Assembly: GCA_038237665.1 (NCBI GenBank)
Contig: JBBRYK010000026.1
Location: 1-34,673 of the forward strand
Length of the DNA: 34,673 nucleotides
Source: JBBRYK01 sp038237665
GTDB taxonomy: Bacteria; Actinomycetota; Thermoleophilia; Gaiellales; Gaiellaceae
Direction of reading: 5' to 3'
Shown: piece by piece, positions 7,468 to 16,246 of the stretch
How the letters are laid out: every line of letters starts with the position of its first letter
Numbering within the stretch: the stretch's first letter is position 1
Position numbers and translations under genes: made by a program
Notes under the pieces: model-generated
What the model was told of the DNA's origin: nothing
Database searches by the model: none
The model's input: only the letters and a program-made list of their open reading frames with translations

Positions 7468-8390
7468 GCGCCTGCTGGTGTCCGAGTGGCGTACTCGAGC
7501 CAGTGCGACCACCGATCGCTTTTGCCGCGAACGGTGTCCCAGTACGCCTGCTGGAGCTCGAGCGTCACCGGGCCGACCCCGACCTCCTGGTCGTCGACGG
7601 AGCTGATCGGCGTCACCTCGGCGGCCGTCCCGCACATGAAGACCTCGTCGGCGAGGTACAGGTCGGGGCGGATCAGGTTCTTCTCGACCACCCGGTAGCC
7701 GAGGTCCTGCGCGATCTGGATCACCGTGTCACGGGTGATCCCCGGCAGGATCGAGGTGGCCAGGTCGGGCGTATAGATGACCCCGTCCAGCACGGTGAAG
7801 ACGTTCTCGCCGGAGCCGTCGGCGACGTAACCATCGTCGGTGAGCAGGATCGCCTCGTCGTAGCCTGCGCGGTTGGCCTCGTGGACAGCGAGCATCGAGT
7901 TCAGGTAGATGCCGGTCGCCTTCGCGACGTGCGGGATCGTGTTCGGTCCCACGCGCTTCCACGAGGAGACCATGGCGCGGATGCCGTCCTTCTGGCCGGC
8001 CTCACCGAGGTAGGGCCGCCACGGCCAGCTCATGATCACGGTGTCGACCGGGTTGGTGCCCGTATGCACGCCGAGCTCGCCGTACCCGTAGAACGCGATC
8101 GGGCGGAGGTAGCACTCGTCGAGGCCGTTCGCAGCGATCAGGTCGAAGGCCGAGGTCCGCAGCTCGTCGACGGAGAACGGAATCTTCATGTACAGCATCC
8201 GCGCCGAGTTGTGCAGGCGCTTGAGGTGGTCGGTGAAGCGAAACACCGCCGGGCCCTTCGGCGTGTCGTAGCAGCGGATGCCTTCGAATACCCCCGTTCC
8301 GTAGTGGAGGCCGTGGACGCCGACGTGGACCTTTGCGTCGGCCCAGTCGACCAGCTCGCCGTTCATCCAGATCTTCTCGAGCTCTTGCAT
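7464..8390 (-). CDS. ilvE: Branched-chain amino acid aminotransferase
   Basis: Transfers the amino group between glutamate and the 2-keto acids of valine, leucine and isoleucine, the last step of their synthesis. The 308-residue fold-type IV PLP protein has GTGVFEGIRCY (31-41), Schiff-base K157 in HVAKATGIYLNS, DEAILLTDDGYVADGSGENVF around the phosphate/cofactor loop, and GTAAEVTPI near the C-terminus. ATG start at 8390, 14 bases after the ybaK stop. The short gap contains AT-rich bases (TAACATTTATC), so a secondary internal promoter is possible. The stop codon overlaps the next GTG start. Confidence 0.95.
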   Translation of the reverse strand: MQELEKIWMNGELVDWADAKVHVGVHGLHYGTGVFEGIRCYDTPKGPAVFRFTDHLKRLHNSARMLYMKIPFSVDELRTSAFDLIAANGLDECYLRPIAFYGYGELGVHTGTNPVDTVIMSWPWRPYLGEAGQKDGIRAMVSSWKRVGPNTIPHVAKATGIYLNSMLAVHEANRAGYDEAILLTDDGYVADGSGENVFTVLDGVIYTPDLATSILPGITRDTVIQIAQDLGYRVVEKNLIRPDLYLADEVFMCGTAAEVTPISSVDDQEVGVGPVTLELQQAYWDTVRGKSDRWSHWLEYATRTPAGA

Positions 8391-8404
8391 CCGCGCGATA
8401 AATG

Positions 8405-8929
8405 TTATCCACCAGGGCCGCTGTCCAATCTCGGCCGCGGTGCAGGCGGGCTTTCGGCGACGTCTGCCGGCTCCGCCCGCGCCAGCCGGAGCAGCTCCTG
8501 CGGCGCCATTCCGGCCAGATGACGGTCCGAGCCGGCCCCGACCCAGACGAGGTCGTGGAGGAGCAGGCTCCGGTCGATCAGGGCTCGGGTCCCGCCCGGC
8601 AGAGGGAAGGGAGCGACGGCGCCCGGGGCGAATCCCGTCAGCCGCTCGACGTCGGCCGCACCGACGATCTGTGCGCGGTTGGCGCCCGCCGCCGCCGCGA
8701 CCTTGCGCCGGTCGGCACGCCGGTCGCCGGCGACCAGAACCGCCACCGTCCGCCCGTCACAGTCGAAGATCAGGGTCTTGACGATCTGGTTGAGGTTCGT
8801 CCCGAGCGCGGTCGCGGCTTCGTCGGCGGAGGCGGTCGCCGTCTTGAACTCTTCGATGCGGGCTTCGGCGCCGCTCAGCTGCAGGAACGAGGCGACCCGC
8901 TGGACCGCTTCGGGCCAGGGGGTACTCAG
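8405..8929 (-). CDS. YbaK/ProX-type aminoacyl-tRNA deacylase, CTG start
   Basis: YbaK/ProX proteins hydrolyse mischarged tRNAs in trans (for example Cys-tRNA-Pro or Ala-tRNA-Pro). The domain runs from VQRVASFLQLSGAEARIEEF through LNQIVKTLIF, VLVAGDRRADRRKVA, ERLTGFAPGAVAPF and ALIDRSLL to the end. The lysine of QIVKTL is the family's key residue. The first GTG in frame, 8746, would delete about 60 N-terminal residues including that lysine. The full domain requires a start near 8929, where the frame offers CTG overlapping the upstream stop as CTGA, with GAGG ten bases upstream. This matches the NTGA junctions of the neighbouring genes. With CTG the protein has 174 residues. ilvE follows after 14 bases. 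Confidence 0.78.
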   Translation of the reverse strand: MSTPWPEAVQRVASFLQLSGAEARIEEFKTATASADEAATALGTNLNQIVKTLIFDCDGRTVAVLVAGDRRADRRKVAAAAGANRAQIVGAADVERLTGFAPGAVAPFPLPGGTRALIDRSLLLHDLVWVGAGSDRHLAGMAPQELLRLARAEPADVAESPPAPRPRLDSGPGG

Positions 8930-9975
8930 CCGAGTGCCGCCTCGACCTGTGCAAGCGAGCGGAGCACGAGCGCGCTCTTCGCCGCGTTGTACGCGTAGAG
9001 CACACCCGCCGGTTCGATCTCGAGCCCGACGATGTCTGTGGGCGCCCGAGCCAGGAGAACGGTCTTGCCGGTGCTGACCCGGACGGCGTAGACGTTGCGT
9101 CCGCAGGCGTCCGCGTACTGGCAGTACTGCCCGTAGACGGCGATGTCGCCCTCCGCGTCGAGCCTGAAGGCGTTCCTCGGAGCCTTCCAGGTCGCCACGA
9201 GCTTGCCTCCCGGACCCGTGTCGAAGACCTGCAACCCCTTGTTCGTGATCGCGATCAGGCGGTGCTGCGTGAGCGCGGCGTCGCTTGCGTGCACGGTGTC
9301 GTAGTCGTGGAGCAACCTGCCCGCAGCGGAGTAGAGCGCCACGGTGTTGTCACCGCGTACGACTGCGATGCGGCCGGCGCCGACAGCGGACGAGATCGTC
9401 GCGGCGGCCCCCTTCGCGATCGACGTCAGCCCGGCCGTGCCGATCGTCCGAAGCGCTCCCTTGGTCCTCGCGGTCCCCTTGGCCGTCCAGGTGCTGAGGG
9501 CGACCAGGCTGCCGTCGCCGTAGAGGCCGCCGATCCAGTCTCCATCTAGGCGGCCGTCGACATCTCCGTAGCGCAATGCCGACGCCAGGTGTTTCTCCGT
9601 TGGTTTCGGGAGCGTCGAGGTATAGAGGTCGTCGCCGCTTTCGGTGTTGCCGCCGCCGTTCGTGATCCAGGCGATTCGCTGCCCGCCGACAGCGATGTCG
9701 GTGACGCCACCGCCGGTACTGGAGTCATTCGCACCACAGGTTTCCTTGCCGCTGACGATCTTGCCGCCGTTCGTATTCACGTTCCAGGTGAACACCTGGT
9801 TGCAGCCGGAGTAGTCGCCCTTGAGGTCGTAGGCGACGAGCGCCCCATCCATCGCGATCGCCTGGATCTCGCGCTTGGTCGTCTTGACGCGAGGCTTCCC
9901 GGCGGTGCTACCAGCGAGCACCGGCGCTGCGGCAAGGAGAGCGGCGACGGCAATCGGCACGATCGTGCGGTTCAT
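8926..9975 (-). CDS. Secreted repeat protein of unknown function (propeller-like)
   Basis: A 349-residue protein with a clear signal peptide (MNRTIVPIAVAALLAAAPVLAG; likely cleavage after residue about 22-25). The mature part is made of short beta-strand-rich repeats such as IQAIAMDGALVAYDL, VTDIAVGGQRIAWIT and AVGAGRIAVVRGDNTVALY, as in WD40- or TolB-like propellers. No catalytic motif is recognised. Cysteines occur in pairs (YSGCNQ/KETCGAN and GQYCQYADACG), consistent with disulphides outside the cell. ATG start at 9975 overlaps the serA stop as ATGA. Its placement between a biosynthetic enzyme and a tRNA-editing factor gives no functional clue. Confidence 0.85.
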   Translation of the reverse strand: MNRTIVPIAVAALLAAAPVLAGSTAGKPRVKTTKREIQAIAMDGALVAYDLKGDYSGCNQVFTWNVNTNGGKIVSGKETCGANDSSTGGGVTDIAVGGQRIAWITNGGGNTESGDDLYTSTLPKPTEKHLASALRYGDVDGRLDGDWIGGLYGDGSLVALSTWTAKGTARTKGALRTIGTAGLTSIAKGAAATISSAVGAGRIAVVRGDNTVALYSAAGRLLHDYDTVHASDAALTQHRLIAITNKGLQVFDTGPGGKLVATWKAPRNAFRLDAEGDIAVYGQYCQYADACGRNVYAVRVSTGKTVLLARAPTDIVGLEIEPAGVLYAYNAAKSALVLRSLAQVEAALG

Positions 9976-11549
9976 GACAACGACACGAATCGTACGTCGT
10001 CGAAGCCTTCCGAGTGAAAGCGCAGAACCAGGTCCGGCGGCGCCGGGCCGTCGATCGAGAGCGCCATCAGGGCCTTATCCCCTCGCCGGGTTCGAGACAC
10101 GGTCATGTTCGCGATGTTCACGCCCGCGTCGCCGAAGAGCGTGCCGACCCGCCCGATCACGCCCGGGACGTCGTCGTAGCGGAAGAAGACCATCAGCGGC
10201 GCCAGCTCCAGCTCGAGCTCGAAGCCGAGTGCGCTCACCAGCCACTGGCGGTGCTCGCTGCCGATCGTGGTGCCGGCGACGCGAACATCGCTTCCGTTGC
10301 CTTTGATGGCAACGCGGATCAGGCTTGTGAAGTCGCGGCACGTGCGCCTGCTCTCCTGCGTGACCTCGATCCCACGTTCGGCGGCGATGACCGGCGCGTT
10401 GACGTAGTTGACGGGCTGGTCGACCCGTCCCTGGAACGCTCCGTTCAGCGCGGCGACGGTCAGGAGTCGCGTGTCGTACGCGGACAGGTCGCCGTCGTAG
10501 GAGAGGGCGATCCGCTCGACCTGGCCGCCTGCAAGCTCCATGGCGAGCCGTGCGAGCCTCGCGGCGAGCGGGATGTACGGGCCGAGTGCCTCGAGATCCT
10601 CGAGCCCGATCGACGGGATGTTGACGGCGTTCGTGACCACCTGTCCGTCGAGGGCGGCAACGACCTGCTCGGCGACGATTACGCCGGCGCGGTCCTGCGC
10701 CTCCTCGGTCGAGGCGGCGAGGTGCGGCGTGACGACGACGCTGTCGAGCTCGAGGAGCGGTCCCGAGTACGGCTCCTGGGCGAAGACGTCGAGGGCCGCT
10801 CCGGCGGCCTTGCCGCTCTTGAGCGCGCCGAGGAGTGCGTCCTCGTCGACGAGCTCGCCGCGGGCGGCGTTCACCAGCCGGACGCCGTCGCGCATCTTCG
10901 CGAACGCGTCCGCATCGATCGAGCCGGCGGTCTCGGCCGTCAGCGGCAGATGCAGGGTCACGAAGTCCGCCGCAGCCAGAACGTCGTCGCTGCTCTCGGC
11001 CCGATCGACGCCGAGCTCGCGGAAGCGATCCTTGGAGACGAAGGGGTCGTGCGCGACGACGCGCATGCCGAGTCCGATTGCACGCCGGGCGACCTGCTGG
11101 CCGATCCGGCCGAACCCGAGGACGCCGAGGGTCTTGCCCGCGACCTCGCTGCCTCCGTGCCGCGAGCGCTCCCAGCGGCCCTGCTTGAGCGCCGCATGTG
11201 CCTGCGGGATGTTGCGGGCGAGCGCAAGCAGGAGGCCGATCGTGTGCTCCGCAGCCGAGACGACCGTCGAATCGGGCGCGTTCGCGACGACGATCCCACG
11301 CCGGGTGGCCGCGTCGACGTCCACGTTGTCGACCCCGACGCCCGCGCGGCCGATCACCTTCAGCCGATCGGCTCGGGCGAGCACGTCTGCCGTCAGCTTG
11401 GTCGCCGAGCGGATGACGATCCCGTCGTAGCCGCCGATCGTCTCCTCGAGGTCGGAGTCGCCGTCGACGTCGACGTCGAAGCGCTCGCGCAGCAGCGCAA
11501 TGCCCGCCTCGGCGATGGGCTCCCTGACCAGGACCCTCGGCCGACTCAA
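9972..11549 (-). CDS. serA: D-3-phosphoglycerate dehydrogenase
   Basis: Oxidises 3-phosphoglycerate to 3-phosphohydroxypyruvate with NAD+, the first step of serine synthesis. The 525-residue protein is the long actinobacterial type. It has a substrate domain, a Rossmann nucleotide site GFGRIGQQVA (145-154), catalytic Arg in NAARGELVDE (about 230), Glu in FAQEP (259) and His in VVTPHLAAS (276). An allosteric substrate-binding domain follows, then a C-terminal ACT domain (VIGRVGTLFGDAGVNIANM) that usually senses serine. Start is TTG at 11549, overlapping the aminotransferase stop as TTGA; homology begins exactly there, and the longer upstream frame is a shadow. The gene end overlaps the propeller-like gene start. 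Confidence 0.96.
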   Translation of the reverse strand: MSRPRVLVREPIAEAGIALLRERFDVDVDGDSDLEETIGGYDGIVIRSATKLTADVLARADRLKVIGRAGVGVDNVDVDAATRRGIVVANAPDSTVVSAAEHTIGLLLALARNIPQAHAALKQGRWERSRHGGSEVAGKTLGVLGFGRIGQQVARRAIGLGMRVVAHDPFVSKDRFRELGVDRAESSDDVLAAADFVTLHLPLTAETAGSIDADAFAKMRDGVRLVNAARGELVDEDALLGALKSGKAAGAALDVFAQEPYSGPLLELDSVVVTPHLAASTEEAQDRAGVIVAEQVVAALDGQVVTNAVNIPSIGLEDLEALGPYIPLAARLARLAMELAGGQVERIALSYDGDLSAYDTRLLTVAALNGAFQGRVDQPVNYVNAPVIAAERGIEVTQESRRTCRDFTSLIRVAIKGNGSDVRVAGTTIGSEHRQWLVSALGFELELELAPLMVFFRYDDVPGVIGRVGTLFGDAGVNIANMTVSRTRRGDKALMALSIDGPAPPDLVLRFHSEGFDDVRFVSLS

Positions 11550-12697
11550 ACCTTTGTGTGCTCGAACGCCTCGAGCGCGGCCGTCACGGCGGCGCCCCGT
11601 CCGATCTCGGCCCCGGCCTCTCCGAGCCCGAGTTCGAGCGCCGCCAGGGCCGTCGTGATGTCGAAGACGTCGTAGTACCCGATGTGGCCGATGCGGACGA
11701 CCTTGCCCTTCAGCGCTCCCTGCCCACCGATCAGCTGGACGCCCATCCGGTCTCGCAGGTCGAGGAGGAGCGCTGCCGCATCGACGCCGTCCGGGACGCG
11801 AAGCGTCGTGACGACGGCGGAGCGATCGTCGTCCGGCGAGAAGAGCTCGAGCCCCATCGCCTTGACGCCGGCACGGCAGGCGCGGCCGAGGCGGATATGC
11901 CGCTCGAAGGCCGCCTCGAGCCCTTCCTTCAGCAGCAGCCCGAGCGCCACATCGAGTCCGATGACGAGCGGGACGGCCGGTGTCACGGGAGCGTCGAGCA
12001 CGTCCTGGCCCGCTTTGGTCCGGCACCAGTCGAAGTAGAAGCCGCTCGGCGGAAACTTGGCGGCCGCGTCCAGCGCGGACTCAGACACCGCCACGAACGC
12101 GAGGCCCGGCGGGCACATCAAGGCCTTCTGAGAGCCGGAGACGACGGCGTCCAGGTTCCACCCGTCCGTGTCGAGCGGAACGGCGCCGAGACTCGACACC
12201 GCATCGACGGCGACCAGAGCGCCGGCCCCTCTCGCGACCGCGGCGAGCGCCTGGACGTCGGCCACGACGCCCGTCGAGGTCTCTGAGTGGGTCAGTAGCA
12301 CGATCTTGGCGCCGCCGATCTCGTCCAGGCGCGAGTCGAGGTCGTCGGCGGACGGCGTCTCGCCCCACGCGTAGGCCAACTCGTGGACGTCGCAGCCGTG
12401 CAGGCGGGCCATCTCGGCCCAGCGCTCGCCGAAGTGGCCGGCCGAGACGGCGAGCACACGGTCGCCGGGTACGCAGAGGTTCGCGAGCACGGATTCGAGC
12501 CCGCCGGATCCCGACGATGTGAACAGCAGGACGTCGGAATCCGTGCGGTAGACCTCCCGCAGCCGCTCGAGACAGCGCGAGTAAACGGATCGGAAGTCGG
12601 GTCCCCGGTGGTGCACCATCGGCTGGGCCATCGCCGCCAGCACCTCGGGCGGCACGGGGGTCGGCCCCGGCGTGAAGAGATAGCGCTTCTGCGGCAT
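11546..12697 (-). CDS. Class V aminotransferase (alanine/serine-glyoxylate aminotransferase family)
   Basis: A 383-residue PLP enzyme with the opening FTPGPTPVPPEVLAAM (8-23), SGSGGLESV at the phosphate site (62-70), VDAVSSLGAVPLD (164-176) and Schiff-base K191 in SGSQKALMCPPGL. The family includes serine-glyoxylate and alanine-glyoxylate aminotransferases. Several members paired with serA supply the phosphoserine-aminotransferase or serine-linked step, and that is the likely role here since serA follows with a TTGA overlap. The exact substrate is uncertain. The gene heads the operon: ATG at 12697 has no Shine-Dalgarno sequence, and TAGGCT ends 7 bases upstream, so the mRNA is probably leaderless. 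Confidence 0.92.
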   Translation of the reverse strand: MPQKRYLFTPGPTPVPPEVLAAMAQPMVHHRGPDFRSVYSRCLERLREVYRTDSDVLLFTSSGSGGLESVLANLCVPGDRVLAVSAGHFGERWAEMARLHGCDVHELAYAWGETPSADDLDSRLDEIGGAKIVLLTHSETSTGVVADVQALAAVARGAGALVAVDAVSSLGAVPLDTDGWNLDAVVSGSQKALMCPPGLAFVAVSESALDAAAKFPPSGFYFDWCRTKAGQDVLDAPVTPAVPLVIGLDVALGLLLKEGLEAAFERHIRLGRACRAGVKAMGLELFSPDDDRSAVVTTLRVPDGVDAAALLLDLRDRMGVQLIGGQGALKGKVVRIGHIGYYDVFDITTALAALELGLGEAGAEIGRGAAVTAALEAFEHTKV

Positions 12698-12704
12698 GCG
12701 GCTG

Positions 12705-12710
12705 AGCCTA
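12705..12710 (-). promoter_or_regulatory. -10 element of the serA operon (leaderless)
   Basis: TAGGCT on the minus strand ends 7 bases before the ATG of the class V aminotransferase, so transcription would start at or within a base or two of the A. It lies in the arms of GCTGAGCCTAGCTCAGC, an interrupted inverted repeat that might also bind a regulator. Confidence 0.6.
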
Positions 12711-12819
12711 GCTCAGCCGGCGGTGGCCTCCGCAACGCTGCCGGACGCCTGGCCGCACACACCCACTGCCACGACCTTCGAGCGCCCGCGCCCGCCTGTG
12801 GAGGAATTGGCACAGAGTC

Positions 12820-12908
12820 GGGACACACCCGGCACAGACGCCTGACGGCTTGCTCGGTAGGCTCGCTCCCGAGAGGGAGGTGGGTGGAAGCCCCACCCTT
12901 GGGTGGGG
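12820..12908. other. Intergenic hairpins and a possible dispersed-repeat fragment
   Basis: The 240-base gap between the penicillin acylase and the serA operon has no credible gene. It holds GGGTGTGTCCC on the minus strand (12820-12830), similar to the dispersed GGGTNTGTCCC element. It also holds a hairpin CTCCC-GAGA-GGGAG (12866-12879) and a G/C-only hairpin CCCCACCC-TT-GGGTGGGG (12891-12908). The last lies just after the acylase stop and could weakly terminate, though no T tract follows. Confidence 0.45.
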
Positions 12909-12937
12909 GTGCGGAAGCCAGGATCCGCACTCGCGCC

Positions 12938-15388
12938 CTACCGATGGCCGTCGAAGGTGATCACCTGTTGGAAGGTCGGGCGGTTCGCCCAGCGCATCGT
13001 CCTCGGCAGGAAGCCGAACGAGATCCGCTCCTTCGTCGCATCCGAGCGCCACGCGGCCGGGTCGGGCCCCTGCGACACGGTCAGGTCGGAGGCGGCCGCG
13101 TCGAGAGCCGCCCAAAGCGAGTTGCGGCAGGCGGTGAGATCGCCGGCCCCGCAGAAGCGTGTCTTCCAGGCCCCCGGGACGGGCTTTCCGAGCAGCGAGC
13201 GCAGGTCCTTGACGACGTACGAGTACCAGCCGCTGAAATACGAGGAACCCTGGGAGTTCGCGCGGTCGTCGCGCTGCTGGATCAGCGCGAGGCGCTCGAC
13301 GAGGGGTCCGAGGACGGGCGAGAGCACGGCATCGGCGAGCCTCGGCCAGGCGGCGTCAATGATCGCCGCGCCCGGATCGTCGATCTTGCCGTCGAGGTCG
13401 CGGTCGAGGCGGCTCGCCCCCGCCTTTCGCCATGCCTCCATCAGGTCGAGCAGCTGCTGCGCGCGCGCGTTCGGGGCCGTCGAGCCGCGCAGGACATCTT
13501 CGATCGACGGCAGCACCGAGACCGCACGCAGGTCCTGCGTCGCCGCCGCGTTCATCGCCGAGGCCACCGAGACGAGCGAATGCTTCTTCCGCCCGGCGAT
13601 GCCGGTCCGAAGCATGTCCACGCGCTGAACCGGCCCGTACGACCAGTTGTCGTCCGAGGCCGCGAAGCCCAGCGCAGGCTTGTTGTTCCAGTTCAGGATC
13701 GTGCCACCTTTCGGGTTGATGCCCTGGGCATGGGTGCCCTGGGAGGCGAAACCGCGCCACTCGTAGTCGCCCGTGCCGAGTGTAGGCAGCCCTCCGTTCG
13801 TCCCGGCCGGCCGCAGCGGGAGGCGGCCGCTCGAGAACATCGCGATGTCCTTCGAGTCGGCGTAGAACCAGTTGAACGTGAATTCCATCTGGTTCATGAC
13901 GTCCATGAACGAGCGGGCCGACGTGACCTTGTTCGTGTTCAGGTCCTGAAACGCGAGCGCCGAGAGCAGCTCACGACCGCGGGTCGCGCGCTTCGAAGAG
14001 ATGGCGACGCGGACGCCGCCCACCGTCGCGTAACCGATCACCGGGCCGTGCACCGTCGTCCTGAAGACGAGCTCGTGGTCGGAAATCGTCCCCTTCCCCT
14101 TCAGGAGTCCCGCGTCGAATGACCCCATCTCACGGCACTGCCCCTGGTAGCGGTAGTGCGTGTCGTCGCCGCAGAGGGTCTCGACGTAGTGGTCGACGAT
14201 GTCCGAGTTGGCCGACGTCGCGCTCCAGGCGTAGTCCTTCCCCCGGCCGAGGAGCACGTAGAAGGACAGGCCGGGAAAGGACGCGCCGCGCGCGTCGATG
14301 CCGCCGCCGTGGAGATCGAGCTCGAGCAGGATCTCCGGGTACGTGTAGCCCACCTGCGGGCCTGCGACCATCAGCGGGTGACCGGTGACGGAGCGGCTCG
14401 CCGAGAGCAGGAGCGCGTTGCTCGCCCCGACCGGAACGCGCAGCGGGGCGAGCGCATCCATCCCGCCCCCGGTCCCGACGAAGCTGCCGTCGTCCACGAC
14501 CGCGTTCCCGACGTCGGCCGGCGCGGTTGCCGGATAGTGGAACGTGCCGTCCACGGAGACGGGTGTCTCCGGGTCCTGCTGCTGGCGGAGGTCGTCCCAC
14601 ACCTCTCGGCCCTGCGTCTTGCCGAGCTTCCGGACGAGCGCGGACAGGAACTCCGAGCGATACGTCTCGTCACCGCCGCCGACGCCGAGGTCGGCGCCGA
14701 GCAGAGTGCCGATCGCAATCACGTCCTCGGGCGTCCACGGCGCGATCGGCAGCTCCGCCTTCTTGTAGTAGGCGTTGATCCCGGCGACGTAGTTCCCGAC
14801 GTCGGTCAAGAGCTGCCTTCCCTTCGGGCCGGCGGCTTCGACCAGCCGGAGCTGATCGCGCAGAAACGCTTCGGTCTGGGCGCTCGGCAGGAACTGGCGG
14901 AAGGAGAGTGCGAGCGCGAACGCGTTCACGCCCGGCACGTCGAGCGCGGCAATGCGCCCCGGGCCGCGCAGAAGCTCCATGAAGATCTGGCGGTCCTCGG
15001 CGGTCGCCCAGCCGGCCCCGAACTCCACGTCCGCGCGGGTCTTGCCGAAGACATGCGGCACGCCCCAGCGGTCGCGCACGAGACGGAGCCCGGCGCGGCC
15101 GGTCTCCTCGGTACGGACGACCTTCTCCTTGCCCAGCCCGAGCGGCTCGGGCTTGAAGTAGCGAGTCAGATCACCCTGCTTGACCGACCCGCCGAGCGGG
15201 GTCAGGCCGTCGTACAGCCCGATCTGATCGGTCGCGTTCTTGGGGAAGGAGAGGCTGCCGGACTGGCCGGGCGGAAGGACGTTCAGGGCGGTGGCCGCAT
15301 AGTCCAATCGCGGACCCGCAGCGGCCGGTGTCAGCGCGACCACGAGGGCCACCGGCACAAGCGCGACCCCGCGGAGGATCGAGCGCAT
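12938..15388 (-). CDS. Penicillin acylase family protein (Ntn hydrolase, peptidase S45)
   Basis: An exported 816-residue precursor of an N-terminal-nucleophile amidase. Relatives hydrolyse penicillins, acyl-homoserine lactones or other N-acyl compounds; the substrate here cannot be told. A signal peptide (MRSILRGVALVPVALVVALTPAAAG) is followed by the alpha-chain region with RDRWGVPHVFGKTRADVEFGAG. Autocleavage would expose Ser323 in PVGASNALLLSASRSVTGHP. The usual nucleophile context is GSNNW, so the residue after SN is changed (A instead of N/W), but the SxSRSxTGxPL continuation fits. Later motifs include YPEILLELDLHGGG and FNWFYADSKDIAMFSSGRLP. ATG start at 15388, with TAGGGT 6 bases upstream and no Shine-Dalgarno sequence. 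Divergent from the ABC genes. Confidence 0.93.
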   Translation of the reverse strand: MRSILRGVALVPVALVVALTPAAAGPRLDYAATALNVLPPGQSGSLSFPKNATDQIGLYDGLTPLGGSVKQGDLTRYFKPEPLGLGKEKVVRTEETGRAGLRLVRDRWGVPHVFGKTRADVEFGAGWATAEDRQIFMELLRGPGRIAALDVPGVNAFALALSFRQFLPSAQTEAFLRDQLRLVEAAGPKGRQLLTDVGNYVAGINAYYKKAELPIAPWTPEDVIAIGTLLGADLGVGGGDETYRSEFLSALVRKLGKTQGREVWDDLRQQQDPETPVSVDGTFHYPATAPADVGNAVVDDGSFVGTGGGMDALAPLRVPVGASNALLLSASRSVTGHPLMVAGPQVGYTYPEILLELDLHGGGIDARGASFPGLSFYVLLGRGKDYAWSATSANSDIVDHYVETLCGDDTHYRYQGQCREMGSFDAGLLKGKGTISDHELVFRTTVHGPVIGYATVGGVRVAISSKRATRGRELLSALAFQDLNTNKVTSARSFMDVMNQMEFTFNWFYADSKDIAMFSSGRLPLRPAGTNGGLPTLGTGDYEWRGFASQGTHAQGINPKGGTILNWNNKPALGFAASDDNWSYGPVQRVDMLRTGIAGRKKHSLVSVASAMNAAATQDLRAVSVLPSIEDVLRGSTAPNARAQQLLDLMEAWRKAGASRLDRDLDGKIDDPGAAIIDAAWPRLADAVLSPVLGPLVERLALIQQRDDRANSQGSSYFSGWYSYVVKDLRSLLGKPVPGAWKTRFCGAGDLTACRNSLWAALDAAASDLTVSQGPDPAAWRSDATKERISFGFLPRTMRWANRPTFQQVITFDGHR

Positions 15389-15394
15389 AGGGCG

Positions 15395-15400
15395 ACCCTA
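15395..15400 (-). promoter_or_regulatory. -10 element of the penicillin acylase gene (leaderless)
   Basis: TAGGGT on the minus strand ends 6 bases before the ATG at 15388. There is no ribosome-binding site between, consistent with a leaderless transcript. No clear -35 hexamer is seen at 16-18 bases. Confidence 0.6.
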
Positions 15401-15469
15401 CATTCCGTTAGGTCTAGGGCGATGCGGCTGCTAGCCTCGAGGGCTCCCCCGACCCGGACGCGAGGAGCC

Positions 15470-16246
15470 ATGAGCACGACGACAGAAGCAGATACCCCGC
15501 CGAACGCTGCCGCCAAACCCGACTCGGTCGTGACCGGAACCGAGCTGACGCGGCGCTACGGCGAGGGCGAGACAGCAGTGGATGCACTCCGCGGCGTCTC
15601 CCTCGACATCGCCGCCGGCAAGCTGACGGCCGTCATGGGCCCGTCGGGCTCCGGCAAATCGACCCTGATGCACATCCTGGCCGGGCTCGACAAGCCGACG
15701 TCCGGCGAGGTCTACATCGCCGGAACCAAGATCTCCGACCTCAACGACACCGACCTGACGAAGCTCCGGCGAGAGCACATCGGCTTCGTGTTCCAGTTCT
15801 TCAACCTGCTGCCGATGCTGAACGCAGAGGAGAACATGACCTTGCCGCTCCTGATCGCGGGCGAGAAGGTCGAGCCGGGCTGGTTCGAGGAGCTGGTCGG
15901 CAAGGTCGGCTTGAAGGACCGGCTCGAGCATCGCCCCGCCGAGTTGTCGGGGGGACAGCAGCAGCGCGTCGCCATCGCCCGCGCGCTCGTCTCACGTCCG
16001 ACGGTCGTGTTCGCCGACGAGCCGACCGGGAACCTCGACTCCACGACGAGCGGCGAGATCCTGACCCTGATGCGCGACTCAGTCGACAGCTTCGGGCAGA
16101 CGACCGTGATGGTCACCCACGATCCGCGGGCGGCTGCGATCGCCGACCGGATCCTCTTCCTCGCGGACGGGGTGATCGTCAAGGACGTCGCCGGCGCGAC
16201 GGAGCACGACGTGATCGAAGCGATGGAGAGTTCCGAGCGGAAATGA
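15470..16246 (+). CDS. ABC transporter ATP-binding protein, LolD/MacB type
   Basis: The energising subunit of a type VII (MacB/LolD-like) ABC system, which moves lipids, lipoproteins or peptides by a mechanical stroke. Walker A is GPSGSGKST (57-65), the Q-loop is VFQFFNLLP (107-115), the signature is LSGGQQQRVAIARAL (159-173) and Walker B is VVFADEPTGNLD (179-190), followed by the H-loop VMVTHD. With the start at 15470 the product has 258 residues; AGGAG lies only two bases upstream. An in-frame ATG at 15422 would add 16 basic residues and lies 7 bases after TAGGTC, so a leaderless start there is a fair alternative. The stop overlaps the permease start (ATGA). Confidence 0.94.
   Translation: MSTTTEADTPPNAAAKPDSVVTGTELTRRYGEGETAVDALRGVSLDIAAGKLTAVMGPSGSGKSTLMHILAGLDKPTSGEVYIAGTKISDLNDTDLTKLRREHIGFVFQFFNLLPMLNAEENMTLPLLIAGEKVEPGWFEELVGKVGLKDRLEHRPAELSGGQQQRVAIARALVSRPTVVFADEPTGNLDSTTSGEILTLMRDSVDSFGQTTVMVTHDPRAAAIADRILFLADGVIVKDVAGATEHDVIEAMESSERK

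Noticed and set aside
12027..12286. Long antisense or alternative-frame open frames across the window, such as 11558-12286 plus and 14156-15421 plus
   Set aside because: They lie opposite well-supported genes, have Arg/Gly-rich shadow compositions typical of GC-rich DNA and show no domain.
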